Part shown: piece by piece, positions 19,419 through 32,741 of the stretch
Layout: each line of letters opens with the position of its first letter
Position numbering within the stretch: position 1 is the first letter of the stretch
Assembly (NCBI GenBank): GCA_003427395.1
Contig: BFEA01000053.1
Coordinates: forward strand, 2,779,642-2,843,641
Reading direction: 5' to 3'
DNA: 64,000 nucleotides
DNA from: Chara braunii
Lineage: Eukaryota; Streptophyta; Charophyceae; Charales; Characeae
Made by a program: the position numbers and the translations under genes
Notes under the pieces: generated by a model
The model's input: only the letters and a program-made list of their open reading frames with translations
Told to the model about the DNA's origin: nothing
The model's database searches: none

Positions 19419-22400
19419 GGGTACATTCGAAGAAAGGTACGACAGAGTGGACGAGAAGATGGGTATGGCGGGAGGGGAGGTAAGTGCCGTACTCGTTTCT
19501 GGATAAAATCAGGCGGGGCGAGAGTCGGATCTGAGGGTTTGAGGCGGGGTGAGTCAGATCGTGAGGTTAGTTTGAGAAGAGAGTTAGTAGACAGGAAGTT
19601 GGTAGAGATAACTGCTGTGTGGAGCTATGGAAGGGGGAGGAGTCGGGCGCAGTTAGAAATTTGAGGGACACTTGATTCTTAGTGAAAATAAGCTGGGGAA
19701 GAAGATGTGCGGGGGTTTTAAGCCATCGGGAGTTGGATGGCACGGTCAGATTAGGATGAGAATTAGTGTAGAGAGATATTAGTTGAAAAAGGGCTGCGCT
19801 AAGGCTATGGAGGAGGAGAGTGGAGGAAGACGTTCTTGCCCATTTGTTGGTAGAGGTTAGTGGTCCAAGAGGTCGAAGTGGGGTTTCCTGCCATCACGAA
19901 TGCGATGACAACGTTAGATTCGGAAGTGGGATGTTATATTTTTTCAGGTGTAAGTGCTTAGAGCAGCGCGCGGACCGGGAGTGCGTGTCAGTTAGGTGCG
20001 AATGCACCTAGTCGAAATCCAGAGGAGGTTTCACCCTCATTTTGCACATTTGGAGAAGCCTATATCTGCGCGCCCGCTATTGGTACGACCAAAGTTGTGT
20101 CTAATTGTGGCCATGAGTGTGTTCGTGACCGCCACGACCATCATGCACGTCGCCTCAACATTATGATAAGAGGCCATCGCGGTCGTAAAGTGGTCAGCTC
20201 TGACGGGGTGATCGTGGCCATCCCGTTTTTCACACTGTGCGGCACGCTGCTGGTCGTTCGTAGTGGTCTTCCCTTTGTTGGTTGGTCGTCGGCCTCATCG
20301 AAGGGATAGATGCTTTGGCTGCTCGTCATTACGGTCATTCTCCTGATCAGAACTTTCCGGCGCTTAACCATCTGCAGCAGTCCAGGCGACGTGGAGGTGC
20401 ATCTGGCCGTACTCCAGTAAAAGATTCGTTCTAGCTTTGGCACAGTGGTGAACCGTGGTACGAAGCTCGCAGTAATCAATATCTTCGACGCCATGCCTGC
20501 CTGCTACTGGGGCTTCATAGCTGTGCCCACGGTTAGAGCCAGCTCGCTTGAGTAGTGATGTTTGACTTAGTCGCCTCCGCGCCCTGGTCACGTCTAGTCT
20601 CAGTCGTGAGGTCGCGCTCATCGTTTCTTCACAGTCGATCGTAGTATTTGCAACAACGATCTCAAAAGGCGATCGGACCATGGCATTGAACTCCTTCTGT
20701 TTAATTTTGACTGATCAGGTATTGTCGAGTTTCCGACCGAGGTGCAGGGGACGACTCAGGAGTGAGAGAGAGGGGAGAGCAGACAGGTGATCAGGGCCAT
20801 TTGCACTTACCAGATGATACTGCACACAGCACGGGTTGGTGTGGAGGCGTGTTTTCCCGTGTTGTAGCGGAAGATTCATTTCATTTTTGTTCATTCTATC
20901 GGCAAAAGAGTTTGGGGCCACTGGTTCTTTATCGGTGTAGTAACAACGCTTTTCTGTTTTTAGGGCGGCGCTGAGCTTGCTGGCTTTCAACGAGAATTTA
21001 CACTTTAGATTTTTGTTGATTCGCTATTATTGTTTATCCTTGCACAAACAAAGAGGGAGAGGTGGAGATAGTAGTGTGAGGGTACGTACCTGCCTTTTTG
21101 TGAGGGTCGGCAGAATAAGCGCATGCGGGTGTTTGTTGGTAATTGTTGCGGCATCCTCAGACAACACACAGTAGCTGTGGTGGTCGAACTGTTGCGGGGG
21201 ATTCTCATCGTAAGGCTGCTCTTCCGCTGTCTCCTAGAAAGATTCTGCAGGAGCTGGGTTGGTTCCATGGCAGCTGCATCCTATGGGACAGGCTGCTTGG
21301 TTGAGTAACCACTCGCAACTGTCGAGGCAGCTTTGGCAGTGGCTGACAGGGGGCGTTGCACTGTGCTGTTGGTAAACAGTTCGCTTTTGCGGCCCGTACT
21401 TTTGAGTTACTGGAACGCTAGGTTTGTTATAGGTGTCTAGTTCTGCAGTCTACTTTGTTTCTGGTGTACTTTTGCTACTGAGGAGTCCTGTGAAGTAGGC
21501 AGGTTGCTGCCCGGATCAGCTCATGGTTATTGCTGATCCGATTGGAGGGAACCAACCTCAGGTTACGCTGTTGCTTCGCTGTCGCTGTTGTTGAGGCTTG
21601 CGTTGGGAATCGTAAAACGCAGCATGGCGACACTTGTGATTGGTGTTGTGAACCATTGCTGGACCTTATGGCCATGAGTGGCTGCTGCACAGCATCCGTT
21701 GCTGGTGCATGGTTGTGTGCTTCGCTGTTTTGCTTCAGCTGCGTCTTTGTTACGACAATATTTGTGTTGTTGCTGGTACGGCTGCGTGAACTGTCGTATG
21801 CTTGTTGCACTGTGCACTGCTGTGCCTTTCATTGCTGCACCATAGTTGTGCATCCTGCTGCTAACTCTAGCTGCGCTTTCTGCTACAGCAGTTGCTGAGC
21901 TGACTGTGGTGTCGAGCGCATCGGTCCCGCACGGGGACCCGCCCGGCCGCGTCGCACAGGATTTGGCAGGACTTGTCGCGGAGAGCGTTTGCCGCTCCGG
22001 CCGAGTGCGCCAGCCGTACGTCTCACGAGCCCCTACGACAGGACAGGGTTACGCGAGGCACCGCTTACCTCCACCTGCGGGAGCTGTCACCATCCCTTAC
22101 GTGGGCGTATCCCCGCCGAGCTACTGAACCACATGAAAAGGTTTTTCGTATGCAATTGCAGAGGTGGTCCAGCCGAGGGTTTTTCTCGTTCGCTGTAGTA
22201 TAGGAGGTACGCGCAGTCAACGCCCAAAATCGAACCCGCACGCGAATCGACGCACTGGGGGGCTGAAGTCCCAAACTCGACTCGACGTCGGTCGACTAGG
22301 ACGCATCCTACATACCACACGTTACACCACAACACTCACACACATGGAAGGATACAAAACAGCTAACACACCAATACAATACCGCAACAACACAACAACA

Positions 22401-24119
22401 CTCCTAGTCCCTTCCGTATTTGACCCATAATCTTTTGCAGCGAGAATCAGATAGGTATCGCGCGCTGGTTTTTCGTATAAGAGTCGTGTGAGTGCATGGC
22501 CTCCTCATATCGACCAGCTATGCGGGTGTGTGCGAGCATTTGCACTGATGGAGTGCTATGTAGTACTCGTAACCGCGCCATCTTCAATAATCTCGAGGGT
22601 CACGTTCGACACTCAAGTGTCGACTTACAAGCGCCTTGAGGGGTTAATCTCTCGACGGCGGTTGATCACCACACCATTTTCTGCACCCTGCGGAGAGTGA
22701 GTGGTACACAGGTTCATCCCTGTGGTGGCGGTCAGCTCTCGTGGCCTAGGAGGTAAGCTCCATCATCCAAGGCTTGGAGAGAAATCAAGGGGTTTGACTT
22801 TGACAACTGCCACGGATTATAACGTCCAACTATAAAATTCTAAATGCAAAAAAATATGAAAGGGGAATCTCCTTTTTCCCTCAAAGTATAATTTGTTTAA
22901 CCCTTGCACACGGTCACAATAGGTCGCGCGAACACCCAACGCGTATGTATGTACATATATATATAGAAAGTTATAAATATGTGACGATCACTTCTCACAA
23001 TCACAGTGGGACTCCTCTCAGCCATATATACTTATGTGATCGATGACAGTCAAATCCAAAGTCCGAATTACCAAAAATACTTGCAATCACATCAAAGATA
23101 CAACCAAAAGTCAATGCACTACACGGGGTCAACATTAACCATTCTTTGCGCTCACACCCTTCGCTTTAGCCATACAAGCCTCACTCTTTGTGCAATTCTC
23201 AAAATAAAATACTCAGCATCTTTATTAAATGGTCATTCAATTAAAGTTCGGGTAAAAACACAACAAAAAAAATTAAACCACAAGGCCAAAGCCTTTGGGT
23301 TGAGTAGCAAGAATGAATTAGAGTTAGGCCGGAAATCGACATGTTATCTAAGGATAATAGAAAAATTATCTTTCGTAGGATCAGGCCGAACGAATTGAGC
23401 CGTCAATCGAAATACGGAAACTTGCATCACAGTACAGGCAAAAAATAACCACTACTATGTTTATGCCAAAAGGAGAATACTTTCTAATTCGTAACCTAGC
23501 TTCCTCTACTAATCTCATTATCAGCTCCGCTTATCAGTACCAAGTCATTGAGCATCTGTCCTATTCAAGGTGGATTTGCCAAGTAATTCCTAACTAGAAA
23601 TATTCTAAATCCTCAGATTCTACGAAATTTCGGCGGCGCTTCCCGTAGGAAAAGTGTCTTTCCAGAATTTCTACGAGTCAAAAAATGACTAACTCTTTCT
23701 GATTTGTAGAAATTTCGGCAACGCTTCCCGTAGAAATAAGAGGCTTGCAAGATTTATACAAAGCTGAAAACAGAAAGACAAAGCAAAGTTGTACTTGAGA
23801 CTAACTTCTGACACTTGCTTGATAGCTACGATTGAAGATAGTTTACACGATCCCCTTTAAGAAGATGGTATCGTGAGTTATCGTCAACTCTAACTTTAAG
23901 TAAGGTCAGTTCTATCTTTATCCCAAGCTCTCCCTCCCATCATCCATCTCATCTACCTATGGCTCCAACACTTGGCGAGCATCTAAACAACTAACCTATC
24001 GAAAAGACGTCCGGAGTGAGAGCCCACAAGCAAGCATAAAGAAAAACATCTCTCACAATCTCACATCAGTTTGGTCCAAGTAGTTCTTTAATCTCTCAAT
24101 CCTTTTAACCCTTGCTTAT

Positions 24120-25200
24120 GGCATACGATCAGACAATGCCCTAACTTATGGGTGTGTCAAACTTTCCTAAGTAAACAAGTAAAAGTACGTACAACTGGGC
24201 TGCCCTGACTTAGGGGTATGCCTAACCTGCCTAAAACAAGTACGAACAACAAAAGGCCGGACCGCCCTAACTTAAGGGTGCGTCCAACCTACATCACGTC
24301 AACGACACGGGCATATCACTAGGCCGCCCTAATTTAAGGGTACGCCTAGCTAGCCTAAATAATTTTAGGTCCATAAGACAATATGACCACGCCGCCCTAA
24401 CTTAAGGGTACGCCTGATCTGCCTAAACAATCACAAATGGCGTACGGCTAAGCCGTCCTAACTTAAGGATACACTTAGTCTCCGTAACGACAATATAAGA
24501 CAATAACCATTGGTATACTTGCACAAACTTTATACCTTTTTCTCTTGTTAAGACGATAATCAGACCTACTTAACTTAGGGAGACATTCAATCCTACCTTG
24601 TGTTTAAAGGGGAAAATAAAAGAAGATTTATACTAACTCTCCGCTCCTTTATATTATCACGAGCATAGGACTGAACCGCCCCAACTTAAGGGTAGGCTCA
24701 GCCTGCCCGGATTACCTTCATTATATTCTCCACTTGCTTTGCCTCTCTTCCTTTTTTGTTCTACTTGACTTACTGACTGGCTTTCCCAACTTAGGGTGCC
24801 CGGTCTGTCAGTTGATATAGATTCATGTAATATATATCAAAGTTTTATACTTCTGGTTGACCTTCATGGTTGATGACTAAGCCGCCCCAAGTTAGGGGTA
24901 CGCTTAGTCTTATGCCTTTGTCCCCCTCAGTAGGAAACACACACAGAACTGGGTCTACGCAACTTAGAATATCCCCAGCTCCGCTTTCCGCAACCTCAAA
25001 AGAAATATCAGGATTCAAAGCCTTCCCAACTTAGGGTGTCCATCCTCCTGTTCAGAAACCCCAAGTCCGTCCATCTTAGGATAGGCCTAGTCCTAAAAAG
25101 GTTAATTCAGACAGTCCAGCAAACAAAGATAAACAAAGCACTGAACCCACTCAACTTAGAGGGATCCAACCTTGGGTTGACCCGGTCAAACGCATGCAAA
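24120..25200 (-). repeat. HP-B stem-loop array, inverted (CCCTAACTTAAGGG on + strand)
   Basis: About eleven units. Clear arms include CTAGGC 24319-24324/GCCTAG 24344-24349 and GACTAAGC 24875-24882/GCTTAGTC 24902-24909. Arms also pair in the units near 24254 (GGAC/GTCC), 24443 (CTAAG/CTTAG) and 24945 (CTGGG/CCCAG). The core is the complement of the HP-B core elsewhere. Confidence 0.75.
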
Positions 25201-28200
25201 ACACCTTCCTCCCGCCTTCTCCCAGTTTACTTTGTCTGAATTCACTCGAGGATTATATGACCTCTCATATATATTTGTTTATTTAACCTTTCACAAAACA
25301 TGTCCTGACATGCATAACAAAATAAACAGTAATAACCTGTCATAGTTATATTCAGATACCCAAAGGGAATAATGTAGTTAGGGGAAGGGATCACACGCGT
25401 CTAACGAAAGTTATACCTGAAGTTCCCTGCCTCCAGAACCCCGCCTGGGCTCCGGCAGAGCTCCCGCAATCGGTGGGTGGACCGCCCACAAGGTCTTGCT
25501 TCGGTCCTACAGGTTGCAATGTTGCCTGCCGCCTTCCTCTCGTAACCCCAGACTAGACTTAGAATAAGAAGGATAGAAGGAGATAAGTGAGACGCTCGAG
25601 ATACAAGTGTGGGACAAATCAACTTGCAGGAGAGGGCCTTGAAATCTCGATACGCCTGAGGGCCCTGCAATGGTGGCCAGAATCGCCCACTATCCTCATC
25701 AAACTGAAGTCAACTGTTGCAGTCAACCCTCTAACGACCTCCTAATTCATGACCATAACCTCCTTGATACCATTCTACAATCCCACCGACAATTTCTTCA
25801 CAGGGCACAATCATTCCTCGGAGCCTTGGGACTCGAAACACACTGGCCCTAATTCAGGATGCAGCCTGTGGATCCAAACACAGTGCTCTTCCCTTTCCAC
25901 AACGAGGTAATAGTATGACCCGACTGGCTGTGTAGCGGCCGGAGGTAATTAAAGGTCAGCCATGTAATCTTCAAAAGGTCCCACTGCTCACCTGTAGCTA
26001 CTCTGCCCTGCAGTATAGCCTGCATTTTCGTAGCCTGCTCCAGACTATCCCGTACAACAGTCTGAGCAGCTCGTTGGTCATTAGACAAATGGGCAGCATC
26101 GCCGCCCTTCCCGGATGCACAGATACGCAGCAGCACTTACTACGTAGCAGCAAACTCCCCTCTCTAACAACTCCTCAAGCACAACTCATCTGAGCGTCCA
26201 CCGGGTGAGTATGCTGTCTTCAAAAGCGAGGCTCGCGTTGCTTCGTCCACGCGGGTTGGGCGGCGTTCCTTCCAGCAAGTTAGAGTCCCTCCCTTCCCCG
26301 GACACACCGGCCACTAGGTACGTCGCCAGCCTTGCGACTGCCCTCCCGCTCATTCTGTCAATAGGCCCAGTAGTCCTACTTCCGCTTAAAACTCGTTGTA
26401 TACATTGCCCTCCGACCGTGTGTGCAGGGTGGTACAGAGGAGCTATTACCACTAAACAGACCCGAAGTGAATCTCCCACTAGAACGTGGGCAGATTCATT
26501 CCGCTGTACTCCTCGCCTCGTCCGCTCTGCATTACTCCTCCGGGGTTCATGCCTCTCTGCGACACAACACGGGCGGGCAAGTAAGTTTTCCTTTCCCTTC
26601 ACAACTCTTCTCCCCATCCTATCCAGTGCAGAGCCTGATAGTTACCAGCCACTTCCATCACTTGGTTAACTGAGAAGTAACATGAATCTTACAATAAAAC
26701 CCGAAAAGATACACTGCGACTTTCGTCGTTGTCCTCCTTCCCACAGCTCATGCCTCAAACAATGCAGAAAACGCCTCCCTATCGCGGAATCCGGGCCTGC
26801 CTTCGAGCTCGCAGCCTCCCGAAACCCCTACATGACTTCCCAATTCACTTGATTTTATTGACGATCGAACGATATCCCGTTTTTTTGCTACCTCCATGTT
26901 CGATATGTTACGACATCTCCGCGCAACACCCCTCTCTATTAACTCTAGGTCTATTGATCTTACACCAAATCTAACTTCACAATCTAGTTCGTCGATACCA
27001 AAACCCCCCATCTTACTCCTTGTTCTACTCGATTCTACTGAGAATCGAGTGAAAACTCACCTTTCCCACCTCTCTTACTTACCTATCCACCATCTCCTTC
27101 GTGCACTATTTTTCTCTCCTACCTCCTCAAACACTAACTATCCTCCAAATCCAACACTACTACTCGATTCGCCAGGGGTCAAAACCCCAAGGTTGATCCC
27201 TCTCTCGCTAGATTCCACTAAGGATCAAGCGAGCTCGACCCCTTCCGCTGCGCTCCGCCCTGCCTCCTCACCATCTTCAATCCCGACTGCACCTGGCGCG
27301 GTATGCTGTCCAGGTTCGTTTCCCTTTTTCCCCATTGTCTGGCCATCGACACCTCCTTCCCTCTGCTCCCAGCACCCCCATGCTTCATCTCTCCTCCCTC
27401 TCTTCCTTGCTTGGCGATGGTGTCCGCTGTATTGTCTCCTCCACTCGTCGCCCCTCTCGCTTTCCTCACCAATTGAATGCACCCGACGCATATTCCCGTC
27501 TAGGTTCACCTCCCTTTCTCACTCATTTTCTTACCGCTACATCCTGCTCCCCTACTCACTCCTTCCTATCCTACCTACACCCCCGTAGCCCTTTCGTCCA
27601 GCTCCTTCCTCGTTTGCCTTACCGGTTTTAACACTCCTCCCCTTTCCTCCTTGCACCTACCGTACTTTCCCCTCGGCGCCATCCTCACTTTCGTGCTCCA
27701 AAAAATACCTAGCGCAGCCCCGCACCCACGTTCGCTCCCCCTGTGTCGATACCGTCCGACTATAGTAGCCCACAGTCGTGGTCAGCGGCTCTGGCTACTG
27801 TGCAGAAGGTGTCGAAGGCACCCAACTACCGGCCGGTCGGGTTAGCCCTTCGCTCTTATACCCAAGCCCGACAGACAATCTTTACTGGCCTATACAGCTG
27901 TTCGCTCCCCCACAATACCTTCAGGTTGCTTCAACTGCGAGCTACCCCTAACACCACGAACGGTGCTGACTGATACAGTCAGTAGGGCGAAGATAATGGA
28001 AGCCAAAATCCGCTAGCTCTCCTGCCGAATCAGTCAACCCGAAGCATGGATGGCACTGAAGCGCACGACCTATAATCGGCCGCCGTGCAGATTCTTACGC
28101 CACTATGAGTAGGGGGGGGGGGGCCCTGCTGCAAGGCCTGCAGCGTGAGCCTAGCTGAAGCGGGCCCCGGTGCAGATCTTGGAGGTAGTATCAAGTATTC

Positions 28201-28484
28201 ACATGGGAACTTTGAAGACTAAAGCGGGGGAAGGTCCCACGTGAACAGCACTGGCCCACGCCTTGGTCCCTCTGCGCCAAAATACAGCTCACCCCCTTTC
28301 GAGTCCCAACTGGCATGCTCACGCCCCTACCTCTCACAGTAGATCGTAAGTCGCAGACGGTAACTTTCAACGGCCCCGCCAGCCTCTTGAATATGCAGGA
28401 ACCCGAACGGGCACGCCAAGAGAGATGCGTGCCCAAAGTCCTCGACTACCGTGACGGCCACTTCACGGTGATTACAACCGTTGG

Positions 28485-28585
28485 CCCCTTCAACCCACGC
28501 TGGGTGGTACCCCGCAAACATCCTTGGTACCGACGTTGTCGCTGCGCCCCTTCAACCCACGCTGGGTGGTACCCCGCAAACATCC
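28485..28585. repeat. 62-bp tandem duplication
   Basis: A 39-bp block beginning CCCCTTCAACCCACGC at 28485 recurs at 28547. The other LTR of E2 has it once (about 38641-38680), so the duplication arose after insertion. Confidence 0.75.
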
Positions 28586-29371
28586 CCGGTATTTTTCTTC
28601 AGCGACAGTGCTTTGGGGGAAGCGAGACCATCGGCGCCCGTTGTTGTGGTCGACAGCAAAACCGAGGGGGATAGCCCCGCTGGACCCTCAACCCCTCGAT
28701 ATCTTCAATCGCTCCAACGCTCCATCGCCGTCGGTCGCCACCCTCAATCCTTGTACCTCTGCTTTGAAAGTCCAATGCCATTGCCAATAGTGCTAGTACC
28801 CAAGGTTGAAACGGACCACTGCAAAATTCAATGTAAATTGGTGCCGCACGACACGCTGGCCTACCAAAATACCTCTAGCCACTCCTTCGCCTACGGACCA
28901 AACTCACAACTGTCGACCTATGGCGCCCGCTGCTCATAGGGCCTGGCCCCGTCCACGACTGTCAACCTCCCGCACCTGCCGCGCGGAGGGCAGTGCTCGC
29001 GTTCTATTTTCTCTCGCACGCGGAATTACTGCCCAAAGCAATACCACTCCCGATGACGCAGGTCGTATGAACGCAGATATATCATGGTGAACATAGAGGA
29101 AATCCTTCCTAGTTTTAATCAAAGCCAAAAATTCGCTGGTGGAAACACCAATTCTATAGCATCAAAATAAGAATCATCACGCACGCCTCAAATTGCGCGT
29201 CCACACACACTTTGCTTCTAGTCAACCATTCAGTCAGCGTGAACAAAACACAACCGCAACTCGTGCAGTGTACTCAAATTTCAAACCAAACCTATTTTCT
29301 GTCACTTGCAAAAACCAGGGCGGATACCCTTATAAGGGTATTCGCGCCGACAGTTTACCGGACCTTATTAA

Positions 29372-29387
29372 GCGACATCCCCGTCGC
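29372..29387 (-). other. Tetraloop hairpin before 3' LTR of E2
   Basis: On the - strand GCGACG, loop GGGA, TGTCGC, with one G.U pair, 19 bp from the LTR start. Same position and loop as in E1 and E3. Confidence 0.6.
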
Positions 29388-29784
29388 GTCGGATAATAAA
29401 AACTATCAACTCAACCATAACTCCAAATGCTGACGAGAAGAGATCCAATCCGATCGGCCAACTTGACTTCGTTTGAGGATCTTATCAAATGACCCTCGGT
29501 CACAACTAACTACTGCCATGGCTTCAACCTGGGTCTCCTGTGACCAGGTCTTGGTCACCGGGATACTTGATCCGTACTAGAATGTTAAGCTTGTTCTAAG
29601 TACTTATTGATAATCCTCTCCCTTTGTCCTAAACATCAGTTGGTTCATTGTTGGGTGTCCTGTTTAGTCATCGTCCTGCATGTAGGGTCATAACTTAGAA
29701 CGCGGAATCTAACCGAGACCTTTTGAAGGCACTATCGCTTTCCTCACAAAACATCCACAAAAATATACAACTTTTATCACAAAT

Positions 29785-29810
29785 CTCTCCTGCAGTCTAG
29801 TACAGGAGAG
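29785..29810 (-). other. Conserved-loop hairpin in shared 3' internal segment
   Basis: CTCTCCTG 29785-29792 pairs with CAGGAGAG 29803-29810. In E3 the same loop (around TACTAGACTG in sense) is closed by CTTCCT 56132-56137/AGGAAG 56150-56155. Confidence 0.55.
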
Positions 29811-32719
29811 TCAGGTCTCCATCTTGGCCCACCATAGTCTGCTTGATCGAGCCAGATCTACGACCTGCCACGTTGTTATATTAGCGAAAGTGCCCTCGTT
29901 GGTTGCTCAACGATGAGCAAATTTCCTGATAAACACTTTATCAGGACTCAAAAAAAAAACACGATAGCCTCGACTCTCATCCCTCTGATATCCTGCGGGA
30001 ATAAGACTCTCTGAGGCGGCCGCACCCCTCAAGCCTTATCCTTTGGTGAGTCGTGGTCCCGCTGCCATGTTGCGCCAGTCAGCGGCCCTTACCGGGAGTT
30101 AGGTTCTACAATTACAGAGATGCTAAGTATAGCCCTTTAGCTTGGCCTCACAAAATATGTCCCTTAGACTGATTTCATTGTGGTCTGGCACTTTCTTTCA
30201 AAAGCCTTTAGAACAATCAAAGGATCACATACCGACTGCCCACGAGACTACGTGGAGGGATAGTGCCTTTCTCAACCATTCCAACAAATCTCTCAGTAAT
30301 TCCACAAGGTCGTGCCTCCCTTACTTTGATCAGAGTAGGTAAGGTCACACGTCTTTAGGGGCATTTTTCAAAATGTCTTCCAGAATTCCATCATAATTGC
30401 CATAAGTTTTCATCCATAATTCTCAAAATACAAATTGGCCTTTCCTCGTCAGACTTTATCATTCAAACCGCTGTCCATGCCATTTCAAATCATTTAATCA
30501 CCTTCCACTTTTGAAGGGGACTCTCTCATAAAATCTCACAATTACCTCCTACATGGTAGGAAGTCAATCATAGAACACTCATTTCTAAGAGACCAACTTG
30601 TGGGTCCTCATCTCAACTCAACAACTAACATTTGGTATGGACAAGCATTTAAGTCTCAAAAGACTCATAAATCTCTTAGGATTCTCACACATTTTCACAA
30701 AATGAACTGCGCTCCCCTTACTCATACTTGAGCTTATTGCCTGTTTGTAGGCAGATTGCGCGAGTATACCAGAGAGCAGACAGTCTACACATTTCACATT
30801 CACAAAACGTATGAGATGCATCCTTTACATCTCTCACACAAAAAGTCATCATACATCAGGATAAATCTATACACGTGAGAGTGATAGTGATCGTCAGACA
30901 AAGAAGTAGTCTCTAGTCTTTATTATGTATAGAGTTAGGATATCTCAACTCAAAAGGAACCAAAATAGTCTCAAAGCCACGCACGTACTCAGAGTTGAAG
31001 AAACTCAACTCAAAGATAAGCAGGGTAGTCCCTATTTCAGAGTCAGTCTGTCTTTTCAGTTCTTTATCGTTCCTTATTGCTAAGCTCTCATTCACTCTTT
31101 AAAATTTATATTTCTCAATGGTCCTGACCATGCAATAATAACAGTAATATATGTATATATGTATGTATATATATATATATATGCCTACGGTTTACCGAAC
31201 AGTTCCGTTTGTGACAATATATATATCGTAATGTTATGTATCGTAATGGAGAAATAATAATCATGAATAAATAAATGATACCAGATCAAGTTAAATTTTT
31301 CAACCATGAAGGTTTTCAAATGCAACAATAATAAAAATATTATATTATAATTCCCGAAGCTTTGACATAAATATATTGTGTTGAGGAGCGGTGTAACCCT
31401 TTCTCAAAGGGATAACATCTTATTCTTGAGCCTCGCTCAAGGATCAAGCCTCACTGCATCTCTCTCCGATTTCAGCACTTGCACCTTGCAGACCCTTGCC
31501 GATAAAGTAGACAACCTCACCACACATACTCTGGGATGATTTGTCCCTTCGTATGCAGATGAACCCACTTGACACAAAAGTAGTTGAGGATTCACCCCCT
31601 ACCTCTCTGTGGCAGACAGTCGTCGCCTCCCTCAAAGACCATGATCTAACACGGTTCAAACACTTTCCTCCTATTTGGTAGTAATGTAGTAATTTTACCA
31701 CAAGGGATTAAATGACAACACCCCACTATGGACGAGGAACATAGTTCCGGCGTGGGTCTCACTACTACCTACAAGACAAGATTATAACTTCTTCAAAACC
31801 ATCTTTCAAGAAACAATAACATAGAGTTGCAGCTTTCTTAGGGTAGATGTCACACATTCACCATTTCCTCGTGAAATTTACTTTCCCAAGGAACTGGTCA
31901 CTCCATTTACCTTCGAATCCGCATCGAAAGTGGATTCTGTGTAACATGTCTACCCCCTTTTAAAAGACCAACCCATGCATATAGAAAGAACAAAATGGAT
32001 ATGAATAAATAATTCAGATAAAACAGCTCCAAAGGGTTATACATAGGTAGAATGAGATCAGATAGATAGCTCATGTAGCTAGTCATAAATGAATAAGACT
32101 CAGATAAATAACATCAAGCACATAGTCTTATATAAGTCGACATTTAAATATGCTTACTTAAAAGAAAAATTTTGATGCAGATGGATGAATTTTATAGATA
32201 GACTGAAAAGTTTCATCTAAAAATGATAACTCAAATGCTTAGATAAATATAATGTTTATGACTTTTCCGTATGAGAGTCCTTAGGGAAGCAAAAAATATA
32301 TCTTCCTTACCCAAGTTATTTCCTATCGCTCGCATACAGTGATACTGCCATGACAACTTAGGCAGCTCATCGACTATGTTCAAATACCAAAGATTCTTGC
32401 TTGGGTAACCGAATATGCAGAGTCGCATCAAATGCAAACGACGATCAATCTATGGCATTAAATACGCATAACACTGTCCGTATTACTCTATGGTACCTCA
32501 ATCCACAAACTTCTAACTGTCGTTGTCACTACTAGGTGCCCAGATAGACAAACATCCCTACCTCGCACCGCCTTTCAATAGTGTAATCCCATCAGAACCA
32601 TCAACACACTACTAATCACCCACTTACCTAATGCCATTAACAAAATTTATTGTTTTGCCTGGATCATCACCCTGCACTTAACCTGGGTTCGTTCACTAAG
32701 GACTCAAGTAGGCAATCGA

Positions 32720-32739
32720 GATCCCCGGCAACGACTCCA
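32720..32739 (-). promoter_or_regulatory. Primer-binding site of E2 (tRNA-Asp type)
   Basis: On the - strand TGGAGTCGTTGCCGGGGATC, two bases after the LTR end. It matches 18 of 20 positions of the complement of plant tRNA-Asp(GUC) plus CCA as I remember it. It is the best preserved of the three sites. Confidence 0.75.
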
Positions 32740-32741
32740 CC

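Larger units (their letters stand above)
17560..21909 (+). repeat. 5' LTR of E3, first piece
   Basis: Begins TGTCGGCGCG with the HP-D hairpin at 17567-17592. It aligns throughout with 56603-60452 and is interrupted at 21909 by the inverted element E2. It carries two tRNA-like segments, a U6-like segment and a 492-bp insertion that is absent from the other copy. The remainder (19.1-21.9 kb) is non-coding; ORFs there are short and not shared in frame with the other copy. With the second piece (39527-43483) the LTR is about 7.8 kb without the 492-bp insert. Confidence 0.75.
21910..29352 (-). repeat. 3' LTR of E2 (left block)
   Basis: Reverse orientation, 7443 bp, non-coding. It keeps about 930 bp (25060-25985) that the other LTR of E2 has lost, and has lost about three HP-B units that the other keeps. 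The GACACTCAAGTGTC palindrome is at 22618-22631, the HP-C array near 23615-23760, the HP-B array at 24120-25200, a CGATTCT-type hairpin at 27027-27050, and the HP-D hairpin at 29320-29345. The C- and T-rich tract at 26.9-27.7 kb gives open frames with no family resemblance. Confidence 0.75.
29353..32741 (-). mobile_element. Internal region of E2, non-coding
   Basis: 3.4 kb with no retroviral-type coding frame. Its end next to the 3' LTR (29.35-30.1 kb) matches E1 and E3. 31.3-32.7 kb matches 3.6-6.3 kb of E1 in reverse. An ATGT/TATA-rich simple tract lies at 31145-31185. I see nothing further in 30.1-31.1 kb beyond AT-rich unique-looking sequence. Confidence 0.65.

Noticed and set aside
26896-27588. 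230-codon Ser/Pro/Leu-rich open frame
   Set aside because: It is a C/T-rich tract of the E2 LTR read on the antisense strand. The sister LTR keeps only about 131 codons of it, so there is no sign of selection for protein.
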